Below are positions 48,611 through 57,124 of a stretch of 64,000 nucleotides of DNA, piece after piece. The notes under the pieces are model-generated. The model was not told the DNA's origin. It searched no databases and saw only the letters and a program-made list of their open reading frames with translations. The position numbers and the translations under genes were made by a program. Within the stretch, counting starts at the first letter, position 1, and each line of letters opens with the position of its first letter. The DNA comes from Pseudoclavibacter sp. Marseille-Q3772 (GTDB lineage: Bacteria > Actinomycetota > Actinomycetes > Actinomycetales > Microbacteriaceae), in contig NZ_OU745391.1 of the NCBI RefSeq assembly GCF_916618895.1, positions 1,240,001 to 1,304,000 of the forward strand, read 5' to 3'.

Positions 48611-48895
48611 GTTAGAGTACATGAGGTGTGGGGCGCGCCGCATCCTGCGTTCGGGCTTGCGCCCCTGGCCTACGTTCCGAGTGAAGTGCCAACTCGCGCT
48701 GCCGCCTGGGTACCCGCTTGCACACCCGGCGGACATCCCGCCCACGCACGCCCCCACGCGCTTCACGCCTCACCCACTTGACCGCTACCCGGCGGCACTG
48801 CCCCGAATGAGTGCCCACTCGCGCTGCCTCCTGGGGCGCTCCTCGTGCACCCTCGCCTGCACACACCGGCACCTTCACACACCGCCACCTCCCCT

Positions 48896-49287
48896 GCGTT
48901 GAGGCCCAATTTGGCTACTTGGAGGCAGGCAAAGGCACCAAAGTGGGCCCCAACGCAGCCTCGCAAACAACGTTGGGGCCGACTTTGCACAGTAGTTCGG
49001 GTTGCAAGTGTGCGAAGTAGGCCCCAACACGGATTGGAGGGAGGGGATGGGAGAGGGATGGGATGAGGGACACGAGGTATGCAAAGTGGGCCCGAACGTG
49101 GAGGTGTGAGCAGGGTTGGGGCCTGGTTTGCACAGTAGTTCGGGTTGTAAGTGTGCGAAGTAGGCCCCAACGCGGATGAGAGGCGGAGTCGGGGAGCGGA
49201 TGAGAGGCGGAGTCGGGGAGCGGATGAGAGACACGGAGTGTGCAAAGTGGGCCCCAACGCTGAATGATGATCAGCGTTGGGGCCCAC
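48896..49287. repeat. Family A inverted repeats, cluster 3 (three full units)
   Basis: Units at 48898-48954 (variant A2 arms TTTGGCTACTTGG / GGCACCAAAGT), 48972-49028 and 49115-49171, each 57 bp. Single arms at about 49079, 49238 and 49274. A 24 bp tandem repeat (CGGATGAGAGGCGGAGTC...) runs 49173-49220 with a partial third copy. It occupies the 932 bp gap before putP; the other part (48611-48895) shows no recognised gene. Confidence 0.9.
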
Positions 49288-49360
49288 CGTCGCAGTTGGG
49301 CACTAGGGCCTACTGGTGCGGTTTTTACTGTTGCGGTTTACGCGGGATGCAGCGGCGAGC

Positions 49361-51082
49361 CTACCGCACGGCAGAGCTACCCGAGCCCGCACCCGAGCCG
49401 GAACCGTCCGAAGCAGCGCCACCACAAGCATCCGCATCCGTGCAATCAATCGGCTCGATCACATCCGCGGAAGCAACACCGTCAGCAGCATCCGAACCAC
49501 CGGAACCCGAAACACCGTCAGCAGCACCACCCGAACCAGCAGCATCCGCCTGCGCAGCGCCGGTCACGCCCGCAGCGGCCGCTTCCGAGCCAGGCAGCAC
49601 AATCGCACCGGTACGCGTAAACTCACGCTGAATCTCAGGGTTGTGCTCATAGGTAGCCATGCTCACGAACACCGCCGCGAGCAGCGCAAGGATGAACGCC
49701 GGCAGCAGCTCGTACAGACCAATACCGAAGGGGTCGACCGCCTTCCAAACGAACACGGTGGTCGCACCAACAGCCATACCGGCCATCGCGCCCCAGTTGG
49801 TGAGTCGACGCCAGAACAGGCTCAGCAGAATCAACGGACCGAAGGCAGCACCGAATCCGGCCCACGCAAAGCTCACCAGACCCAGAATCGTGTCGTTCGG
49901 CACAAGCGCCATCAGCATCGCAATTGCCGCCACCAGCAGCACCACGACGCGACCCATCCACGCAAGCCCGCGCTGCGAAATGTTCTTGTCGAACATGCGG
50001 TAGAGGTCTTCCACCAGCGCCGAGCTGGTCACGATCAGCTGGCTCGAGATCGTCGACATGATCGCGGCAAGCACAGCAGCCAGCACGAACCCGGCGATGA
50101 GCGGGTGGAACAGAATCTGCGAGAAGACCAGCAGCACCTGCTCCGGGTCATCTAGCGGCACTTTGTTGTTGTGGAAGTACGCCAGCGCGACGAACGAGCC
50201 GAGCACCGTACCGATGAGCGACAGCCCCATCCAGCCGAGCCCAACACGACGACCAGCCTTCGCATCCTCGGGCGAACGCAGCGCCATGAACCGAACGATA
50301 ATGTGCGGCTGACCAAAGTAGCCAAGGCCCCAAGCCAGCGCCGACACGATCGAGATGATCACGGCCGGGTTCTCCGCGATACCCGCGCCGAACAGCGACA
50401 GCTGGTCGGGATTGATTTCGTTGACGGTGTTGATCACTTCACCGAAGCCGCCGGCCTGAATCACGCCGATAATCGGCAGCACAATCAGCGCAGCCATGAT
50501 GATCACGCCCTGGGCAACGTCGGTCAGCGAAGCACCGAGGAATCCGCCAAAGAAGGTGTACAGCAGTGTCACGCCACCGACAATCAGCATGCCGTGCAAG
50601 TATTCGCCGCCGAAGCTGGCCTCAAAGAACTTACCGCCGGCCACCATTCCCGACGAGATGTAGAGGGTGAAAAACACCACGATCACGATTGCGGTCACGG
50701 TGCGCAGGATGTGCGTGTTATCGCGCGTGCGGTTCTCAAAGAAACTCGGGATGGTGATGGAGTTACGCGACACCTCAGTGTAGGCACGCAGGCGCGGCGC
50801 AACGATGAACCAGTTGAGGTACGCGCCGAGCAGCAGGCCGATCGCGACCCACGCTTCGATGAGGCCGGTCGCGTAGATCACGCCCGGAAGTCCCATCAGC
50901 AGCCAGGCCGACATATCGGATGCGCCGGCGGATAGCGCGGCGGTGATTGGCCCGAGGCGGCGGCCACCGAGCATGTAGTCTTCGTGGCTCGATGTCTGGC
51001 GCGCAGCGTAAACACCGATGCCAACCATCGCGGCGAAATAAATGAACACCGCGACAAGCATCATGGCAAGTTCGGACGACAC
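49361..51082 (-). CDS. putP: Sodium/proline symporter (SSS family, PutP type)
   Basis: 573 residues from a GTG at 51082, which follows GGGAGG; a longer frame upstream is unsupported. Thirteen membrane helices in SSS order. Diagnostic segments include GGRRLGPITAALSAGASDMSA, IEAWVAIGLLLGAYLNW, GLGYFGQPHIIVRFMA and AAIMSTISSQLIVTSSALVED. It imports proline with sodium. The last 80 residues are a Ser/Gly/Ala-rich hydrophilic tail not typical of PutP. It is not adjacent to the PutA-like gene at the left end of the window. Confidence 0.93.
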   Translation of the reverse strand: MSSELAMMLVAVFIYFAAMVGIGVYAARQTSSHEDYMLGGRRLGPITAALSAGASDMSAWLLMGLPGVIYATGLIEAWVAIGLLLGAYLNWFIVAPRLRAYTEVSRNSITIPSFFENRTRDNTHILRTVTAIVIVVFFTLYISSGMVAGGKFFEASFGGEYLHGMLIVGGVTLLYTFFGGFLGASLTDVAQGVIIMAALIVLPIIGVIQAGGFGEVINTVNEINPDQLSLFGAGIAENPAVIISIVSALAWGLGYFGQPHIIVRFMALRSPEDAKAGRRVGLGWMGLSLIGTVLGSFVALAYFHNNKVPLDDPEQVLLVFSQILFHPLIAGFVLAAVLAAIMSTISSQLIVTSSALVEDLYRMFDKNISQRGLAWMGRVVVLLVAAIAMLMALVPNDTILGLVSFAWAGFGAAFGPLILLSLFWRRLTNWGAMAGMAVGATTVFVWKAVDPFGIGLYELLPAFILALLAAVFVSMATYEHNPEIQREFTRTGAIVLPGSEAAAAGVTGAAQADAAGSGGAADGVSGSGGSDAADGVASADVIEPIDCTDADACGGAASDGSGSGAGSGSSAVR

Positions 51083-52260
51083 AGTCGTTCCTCCCGTTGT
51101 TGGATGTACAAGGTAAATCGGATGCGGGGGCGCGGGTCGTAATGTTCGTTCGTGCGCTCGCACACGCATCGTTGGTAAATTCCGGAGTACCGGTCTCGCT
51201 CGCTGCGTCGTCAAATCTCGACGACGAGGGCAAGATCTCGTATCGGCGCGGCGGACAAAATCGGCGTGATCGGGCACGACTGTTCGCTCCAGCCAAACCG
51301 GCAACAGTGAGGCGCTTCCGGCCGTTACGACTTGTCCAGGGTACACAGCCAAGGAAACTGGACCTAAACGAGGGGTGGCGCTTTGTGTAAACCGGGTCGG
51401 CTGACTTGGGTTTTCTTGTGGGCGAATTGAACGGATGTTGCGATGCGGCTGAACGGGTTATGTACTGCGGTTCAGGATGCGCTCAGTTGGTAGGCGTGCG
51501 TGCCTCAGGATGCGGTCAGGCTGTGGATGCGGTCAGGCTGGTCTCAGGCAGTGGGTGTGAAGAACTCAGCGTGTTGCCGGACCACTACCCGCCGGCCCAC
51601 AGTTGCTGAAAGTCCACGGCACAGAAAGCCTTCAGCCCACCCCCAACGCGCGCACAGGTCACCCTCCACAGCACTGCCAGCCTGGGCACAAACGCCGAGC
51701 GCAGGCCACACAGCGCACCCTCGTCCCGCTTTCAATGCGCGCGCAGATCACAGTCCACAGCATTGCCAGCCGGCCCACAGTTGCTGAAAGTCCACGGCAC
51801 AGAAAACCCTCAGCCCGCCTTCAATGCGCGTGCAGGTAACGATCCCCAGCACTGCCGGCCTGGGCACAGACACCGAGCGCAGGTCACACAGCGCACCCTC
51901 GGCCCGCTTTCAATACACGTACAGATCCAGCATTCTCACCGCTCAGGATGCGACCAGAGTGCAATCCGGGTGCCTCAGAGAGCTGTCAGGATCAAGCTCG
52001 AGCACGGTCAGAACGAAACCAGAGCGCAATCAGGGTGCAATCAACATCAAGCTCAATGTGCGATCAACGCCCACTCAGGTGGCACGCATCCACCTCCTAC
52101 CAACACGAAGGTTAACAACCGTTGACTCTTGCGTAACCACTCGACCACGAATCCACATCCCCGCAACCACACCCCACATCCTCACATCCTCACCTTCACA
52201 TCCGCACAGTGAAGGCGATGTCAGCACGCTCAGAAGGAAGCCAACCCCGAAAGACACCCC
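51083..52260. other. Gene-free stretch with nested repeats
   Basis: Over 1.1 kb without a convincing reading frame. It begins with short GGATGCGGTCAGGCTG repeats at about 51507-51541 and then two 178 bp tandem units (see 51591). The rest (51940-52260) is A/C-rich with ACACATCCACATCC-like strings. Short frames here have no start signals or recognisable domains. Confidence 0.6.
51591..51935. repeat. Two tandem 178 bp repeats
   Basis: The segment GCCGGCCCACAGTTGCTGAA starts at 51591 and again at 51769. The following about 165 bp are clearly homologous with scattered substitutions. Each unit contains two shorter related halves ending CACAGCACTGCCAGCC / CACAGCATTGCCAGCC. No protein is encoded. 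Confidence 0.85.
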
Positions 52261-52269
52261 AGCCAAGGC

Positions 52270-52298
52270 TTGCTGTTTACCTTGCGTTAACCTATACT
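52270..52298 (+). promoter_or_regulatory. SigA-type promoter of the SRPBCC gene
   Basis: TTGCTG at 52270-52275, a 17 bp spacer, and TATACT at 52293-52298: near-consensus housekeeping promoter. A dyad CTTGCGTTAA (52281-52290) with TTAACGGCAAG (52303-52313) overlaps the -10 and start region and could be an operator. Confidence 0.7.
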
Positions 52299-52393
52299 TA
52301 ACTTAACGGCAAGAATGCCGGGATGAAGCACCCGCTTCAAAACAGTAAATACAACGAATCTGCTTAGGCAGCCAAGCACTCTAGGAGGGGCAA

Positions 52394-53005
52394 ATGTTTG
52401 AAATGAATGGAAGCATTGCTCGCAATGCTGATGGCTACCGGGTTTCCTTCTCAATGGATCTCGACTTTGACCGCGCCACAGTTTGGCACGCGATCTCAGA
52501 TCGCGACGCACTGGCTGGGTGGCTCGGAACTTTCTCTGCACCGCTGGAACGCGGAAACGTTTTCGGCCTTCAGTACCTCAACGACGCCGACTACAGCATT
52601 AAGGGCTATGTAGTCGACGCAACCGCTCCGAACTCGCTGGAATACCGCTGGGAGTTCAACGCCGAACCGGAAATGCGCGTGTACTTCACGGTTACGCCAG
52701 ATTCGGCGAAGGGATCGACCCTGCATCTGTCGGTATCGGGACTTACCGCTGAAAACGCCGTTCGTGTCGCAGCGACCTGGCACGCCCAGCTCGAGTTCCT
52801 GCGCGAGTACCTGATCGAAGGTCAGGCACCCGCTTATGCGCTGCGGTTCCGCCGCGACGAGGTGGCACCCGCCTACGCGAAGCAACTTTCGGTGTACGAA
52901 GCGCGGCTCGCCGCACTGGAAGCCGAGGCTGAAGCGAGCGGATCACTGCTCGACAATGCCGCCGAAACGCTGAGCGTAATGCGTCAACACGCCTACCTCG
53001 CCTAG
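52394..53005 (+). CDS. SRPBCC (AHSA1-like) domain protein
   Basis: 203 residues from ATG 52394, preceded by AGGAGG five bases upstream. Residues about 8-145 form an AHSA1/START-like fold: FDRATVWHAISDRDALAGWLG, NSLEYRWEFN, VRVAATWHAQLEFLREYL. A C-terminal helical part is rich in Ala/Glu. Such folds bind hydrophobic ligands or act as Hsp90 co-chaperones. The gene is flanked by a strong promoter and a strong terminator, so it is a single-gene, well-expressed unit. The true ligand is unknown. Confidence 0.85.
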   Translation: MFEMNGSIARNADGYRVSFSMDLDFDRATVWHAISDRDALAGWLGTFSAPLERGNVFGLQYLNDADYSIKGYVVDATAPNSLEYRWEFNAEPEMRVYFTVTPDSAKGSTLHLSVSGLTAENAVRVAATWHAQLEFLREYLIEGQAPAYALRFRRDEVAPAYAKQLSVYEARLAALEAEAEASGSLLDNAAETLSVMRQHAYLA

Positions 53006-53048
53006 GGGCGAAGGCGGTTTCCGCACACCGTAACTACAGTTTCAGGAC

Positions 53049-53089
53049 AGTCGGATGCTCGGGTCATGTGCCCGGGCATCCGACTTTTT
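53049..53089 (+). terminator. Rho-independent terminator after the SRPBCC gene
   Basis: Arms 53049-53063 and 53071-53085 (AGTCGGATGCTCGGG) pair at 14 of 15 positions around TCATGTG and run directly into TTTTT. It lies 44 bp after the stop codon. Confidence 0.9.
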
Positions 53090-53161
53090 CTGCATCGTAG
53101 CGTTGCCCACATCCGGGTGCCCGCATCGGGTGCCCTGTTCTGTCAGCCCCGCCCTACTCCA

Positions 53162-53294
53162 GCGTTGAGGCCCACTTTGCACAATAGCCCGAGCCGCAAG
53201 TATGCAAAGTCGGCCCCAACGCGGATGGGGCTACACGGTTCGGGCCCACATCGCACAGTAACCAGGCCCGCAAGTGTGCAAAGTCGGCCCCAAC
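53162..53294. repeat. Family A inverted repeats, cluster 4 (two full units)
   Basis: Units at 53164-53220 and 53238-53294, each 57 bp, both in the orientation of cluster 1. A further left arm (GTTGAGGCCCGAAGTGG) lies near 53312. They fill the gap between the SRPBCC terminator and the maltokinase 3' end. Confidence 0.9.
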
Positions 53295-53411
53295 GCAGAA
53301 GAGAGAGCGCCGTTGAGGCCCGAAGTGGCGGGCAGCAATACAGCGCAACAAGACGGCGGGCAACACGACGCACCAAAACACGGCCGCAACAACGCAGCCA
53401 ACGCAACCGAA

Positions 53412-54833
53412 CTACGCGTGCTGACTCGACGCATCCCCAGACAGCCGCTGAATCGCAAGCACCGGAATCGGCAACCACTCGGGCCGATGACTCGCCTCAT
53501 ACAGCGCCTCGTACACAGCCTTGTCAAGCTCGTACGCACGCAACAGCACGGCCAGGTCGGCGTCGCCTACCCCATCCGCATCCAGCCCCCCGCCGGCGTA
53601 ACCGTCCAAGAACGCAGCCCGCGCCGCATCCGCCCACTCGCGGCCAATCTCACGCCCGGCACGCACCGACAGCGCACCCGAAACGTAATCGAACGAGCGC
53701 AGCATCCCCGCGAGGTCGCGCTGCGGTAGATCGGGCAGGTTGCGCTCGTCGAGCGACCGCAACGGCTCGCCCTCGAAATCGAGCAGCACCCAGCCACGGT
53801 CGGGCACAGCGAGCACCTGCCCCAGGTGATAGTCGCCGTGGATGCGTTGCAGTCGCGGCCAGCGCACCCGCGCGGCCTGCGCGTACACCTGCGTCACCGC
53901 ATCCCGCATGCTCTCAAGCTCAGGAACCTGCGCGACCGCTAGGTCAAAACGCCGGTGCATCTGTGCGACTGCGGTTTCGATATCGGATGCGATGGGTTCG
54001 ACAGTGGGCATCACCCGTCCCAGCGTGGCGTGCACTTCGGCCGTCGCCTCGCCCAGCAACCGCGCGAGCTCGTCGAACGCCTCGCCGCTTTCGGCGAAGC
54101 GCAGGGCGACTCGCCAGGCATCCTCAACGCCCGAGAAAAACTCCTGCGCGAACACAAAGTGACCGGAAACTTTGCCGCGTTCGGGGTCGTTCCACACCCC
54201 GGCTACCTGCCCAAACGTAGGCGGGACTCGCAGGGATCCAGCGGCCGCGAGCGCGGTCTGCAGGGTGACGTCGGGGTTGTCGCCGGGGTGGATGGCGCGG
54301 AAAATCTTGATGATCAGCGGGACCGCAGCCTCGCCGTCCTCGTGCTGCAGGTCGCAGATGATCGACGTGTTGGACTGCTCGCCTTGCAGGATGCGGGAGC
54401 TCGCGAATTGCGCAACATTCGCCCCGGGCATGGGCTGTCCGTACACGTCCACGCCCGGCGCGCCCGGTGCATCCGCGCCGAGAATCTGCCCCTCGTCACC
54501 GATCAGGTCGATGATGGCGCGCGCGAATGCGGGGTCGTGGGCGCCGTCCACGAGGGCTGCGCGGTCGCCGTGTTCGGTCGCCGCGCCGATGTATCCGCGA
54601 GTGTCGACGTGCGCGTCAACGTCGCGGATCACCATGGGGACCTGGTAAGTCGCGGCGCCTGGGTTGGCGGCGTCGCGGACGAGGGCGACGGTGATCAGGC
54701 GAACACTGTCGTCGTCTTCCGGGGCGGTCAGCTCGTAGCTGCCGACGAGTTGTAGCTGTTCGGGCTGCTGTTCGCCCGCGAACCAGCGCTGCTGCGGCAA
54801 CCACTGCGCGAGCAGCGACATAACGTTCGACAT
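53412..54833 (-). CDS. Maltokinase (Mak/Pep2 family)
   Basis: 473 residues from ATG 54833 with GGGAG upstream; the longer upstream frame runs through family A repeats and is rejected. The N-cap domain begins LLAQWLPQQRWFAGE. The kinase-like core has the catalytic RIHGDYHLGQVLAV and metal-binding VLLDFEGEPLRSLDERNLPD. The conserved LAGMLRSFDYVSGAL and AFLDGYAGG follow. In actinobacteria Mak makes maltose-1-phosphate for the GlgE alpha-glucan route and is often fused or adjacent to TreS. No treS, glgE or glgB is in the window. Confidence 0.93.
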   Translation of the reverse strand: MSNVMSLLAQWLPQQRWFAGEQQPEQLQLVGSYELTAPEDDDSVRLITVALVRDAANPGAATYQVPMVIRDVDAHVDTRGYIGAATEHGDRAALVDGAHDPAFARAIIDLIGDEGQILGADAPGAPGVDVYGQPMPGANVAQFASSRILQGEQSNTSIICDLQHEDGEAAVPLIIKIFRAIHPGDNPDVTLQTALAAAGSLRVPPTFGQVAGVWNDPERGKVSGHFVFAQEFFSGVEDAWRVALRFAESGEAFDELARLLGEATAEVHATLGRVMPTVEPIASDIETAVAQMHRRFDLAVAQVPELESMRDAVTQVYAQAARVRWPRLQRIHGDYHLGQVLAVPDRGWVLLDFEGEPLRSLDERNLPDLPQRDLAGMLRSFDYVSGALSVRAGREIGREWADAARAAFLDGYAGGGLDADGVGDADLAVLLRAYELDKAVYEALYEASHRPEWLPIPVLAIQRLSGDASSQHA

Positions 54834-54973
54834 GAGGCTCTCCCTTCGGCGCGACGTTCGCCCGATAAGCCTATGCAGGCTTTGCTTGGATGCGGGTGGA
54901 TGCGCAGGGATGCGCGGTGGGGATGCGGGTGGATTGGCGGTTGCGCGCCTCCCCTCCGCGCCCCACCCCCTCC

Positions 54974-55233
54974 GCGTTGAGGCCCACATCGCACACTTGC
55001 AACCCGCATCACTGTGCAAACCAGGCCCCAACCGTGCTGGCCCTGCCGCGTTCGGGCCCACATCGCACACTCCGCACCCCTCCCATCCCCACCCCATCTG
55101 CGTTGGGGCCCACATCACACACTTGCAACCCGCATCACTGTGCAAACCAGGCCCCAACCCTGAAACACCATCCACGTTCGGGCCCACTTTGGTGCCTCAA
55201 CACGGACCCAAGTAGCCAAAGTCGGCCCATACG
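54974..55233. repeat. Family A inverted repeats, cluster 5 (three full units)
   Basis: Units at 54976-55032, 55102-55158 (both reverse orientation to cluster 1, arms GTTGGGGCCCACATC...) and 55176-55232 (A2 variant, with CCACTTTGGTGCC and AAGTAGCCAAAGTCGG). Each is 57 bp. A single arm lies at 55049. The 471 bp gap between the maltokinase and NUDIX genes shows nothing else. Confidence 0.9.
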
Positions 55234-55304
55234 TTGCCTTATGAAGGCGCTTCGCCCAGCTCGTGGCCCCAAGAGGCCCCTGGTCCGCCCGCTAGGGTTG
55301 GTTC

Positions 55305-55823
55305 ATGGCGCTTGTTCAAGTCTGTGTCACCTACCTGCTTCGCGAAGGCGCGAACGGAACCGAAGTCCTGCTGGGCCGCAAGAAGTACGGCCTCGGCGAA
55401 GGCAAACTCGTAGGCCCTGGCGGCAAGCTCAAGCCCGGCGAGCATCCACGCATGGCCGCAGTCCGCGAAATCGAAGAGGAGGCGGGCGTGTTCGTCGACC
55501 CCGAAAACCTACGCCACACCGGCCTGCTCACCTATCTTTTCCCCACCAAAGTCGAATGGTCGCAAGAGTCTTGGGTGTACCTGTGCCGCGACTGGATCGG
55601 CGAACCGGAAGAAACCGTTGAACTCGCGCCGCAATGGCATCCGCTTGACACCCTCCCACTCGATCGGATGTGGTCAGATGCGAGCTACTGGCTTCCGACG
55701 GCCCTACAAGAAACGTTCGTGCGAAGAAGCTTCATCTTCGGCTCCGATCTGCACACCGCGATTGCCAGTGACGATCCAGACACCGGCCTTCCACCGCTTC
55801 CGCCACCCGACGCACTCAGCTAA
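55305..55823 (+). CDS. NUDIX hydrolase (MutT/MTH1-like)
   Basis: 172 residues. The NUDIX box is complete: GPGGKLKPGE, then REIEEEAGV. YLLREGANGTEVLLGRKKYG before it and the WYVP-like WVYLCRDWIGEP after it resemble MTH1-type 8-oxo-dGTP or 2-hydroxy-dATP diphosphatases. The QWHPLDTLPLDRMWSDASYW region matches the MTH1 substrate-side helix. Cytoplasmic nucleotide-pool cleaning is the likely role. Convergent with the methyltransferase gene. Confidence 0.9.
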   Translation: MALVQVCVTYLLREGANGTEVLLGRKKYGLGEGKLVGPGGKLKPGEHPRMAAVREIEEEAGVFVDPENLRHTGLLTYLFPTKVEWSQESWVYLCRDWIGEPEETVELAPQWHPLDTLPLDRMWSDASYWLPTALQETFVRRSFIFGSDLHTAIASDDPDTGLPPLPPPDALS

Positions 55824-55916
55824 ATCGCAACTCAACAGCAGCCAACGCCCAGGCACACTGCTCGAGAACGATCGCCAAAGTCACAGACCGCGTCCAGGGG
55901 ACGCCCGGCGAGCTTC

Positions 55917-56984
55917 TTAACGTACAACTGAACGCGTCACCGTGAACTTCGAGGTGCGTGCCAGCTGCTCCGTCGGCCCAACGCAGCGTTCTAAGAAGTT
56001 TCGGTGACGCAAATGCGAGTTGAAAACAGTCAAGCAAACTCCCCCGCTTCTCAGCATCCGCCCAGCCGACGCAAACATGGTATTCGCCATACCCGCATCC
56101 ACCTCACGCTGGTCATGAAACGGCGGATTACACAGCACTAAATCCACCGATCCGTCAGTGATTCCCGCACCTGCATCGGCACGCAGCACGCGAACATTCG
56201 GCAGCCGGTTCGCGGATGCGGTTGCTACAGCAGATGCGCACGCCGCCCAGGACCGGTCGGTTGCGATCACCTCGGCACCCGGATATGAGCGGGCCAAGAT
56301 TGCTGCAAGTATGCCGCTTCCGCAGCCGAGATCGACCGCGCGGGTAATGTCAGCCGGCACACGCGCATCCCGCAGCAACCCCCCAGGCAACGCACCGAGC
56401 GTCTCCAGCAACGCCCTGGTACCGATATCGAGCTCATTCCCAGCAAACACCGCCCCGTGAGCGCAGACATCCAACTCAAGTTCATCATCGCGACGACACG
56501 CCGGATACTTAACGGTCACATCCGCCCTCGGCCGCCTTGCCACCAACACTCGCGACTTGCGGGCGCCGCGCGAGGCGCGAACATCCTCAAAGTGCCGGCT
56601 CAGTACGTCGTTCATCGACCTCGCCAGGTGTTTCTCACGGCCGGCCAGCATCAAGGTGACGCGTTCATCAGCGCTACTGGCAACAACCGCCGCGATCTCG
56701 TCGAGTTCGGCGAGTGACTTCGGCAACAATCCGACCACTAGCTCGGCACCGGTCGCGACCTCGGGTAGGTCCACGCTCTCAGCAACGGGCGATAGGAATC
56801 CGGAGTCGCTGAATGTGCGCAATTGCGCCGGCTCGAGCGCGCGAATGGCCGATGTCACCGCGGCGTCACCGAGGTCGATCACCGCACAGCGCGTTTGCGG
56901 CCCGAGCGCACCGGTGTCCGCGATTTCACGCAACAGCACGTCGACAACCGGATGAGGGTGTGCACGTTCGCGTTGCGTGGTCAT
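55917..56984 (-). CDS. Class I SAM methyltransferase, RsmC/RlmG-like
   Basis: 355 residues. An N-terminal degenerate methyltransferase half (about 1-170) is followed by an active half with the SAM loop AVDLGCGSGILAAILARSYP and the NPPF catalytic motif in LVLCNPPFHDQREVD. A two-half layout with NPPFH is characteristic of RsmC (16S G1207) and RlmG (23S) guanine-N2 methyltransferases. Actinobacterial homologues are usually annotated only as methyltransferases; the target is inferred. Confidence 0.88.
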   Translation of the reverse strand: MTTQRERAHPHPVVDVLLREIADTGALGPQTRCAVIDLGDAAVTSAIRALEPAQLRTFSDSGFLSPVAESVDLPEVATGAELVVGLLPKSLAELDEIAAVVASSADERVTLMLAGREKHLARSMNDVLSRHFEDVRASRGARKSRVLVARRPRADVTVKYPACRRDDELELDVCAHGAVFAGNELDIGTRALLETLGALPGGLLRDARVPADITRAVDLGCGSGILAAILARSYPGAEVIATDRSWAACASAVATASANRLPNVRVLRADAGAGITDGSVDLVLCNPPFHDQREVDAGMANTMFASAGRMLRSGGVCLTVFNSHLRHRNFLERCVGPTEQLARTSKFTVTRSVVR

Positions 56985-57055
56985 GGTTCGAGCATCCCAT
57001 ACCGGCGGCAGTGACGTTTACTTACGCCGACACTCAGGCGCCCAATCAGGAATAG

Positions 57056-57091
57056 AAGGGAGGCCCACACCAACAAGTGTGGACCTCCCTT
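57056..57091. terminator. Long stem-loop terminator between convergently placed gene ends
   Basis: Arms 57056-57070 and 57077-57091 (AAGGGAGGCCCACAC) pair at 14 of 15 positions around a 6 nt loop. It lies 34 bp beyond the stop of the thioester adhesin gene on the minus strand and carries short U-tracts on either strand. Confidence 0.85.
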
Positions 57092-57124
57092 ATTGCAATC
57101 GGAGATTCCGACTAGCTATGTACC

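Noticed and set aside
51406..52306. Several short plus-strand frames upstream of the SRPBCC gene
   Set aside because: They follow the tandem repeats, lack ribosome sites and show no domain.
54834..55187. N-terminal extension of the maltokinase
   Set aside because: It would translate family A repeats; GGGAG and the conserved N-cap place the start at 54833.
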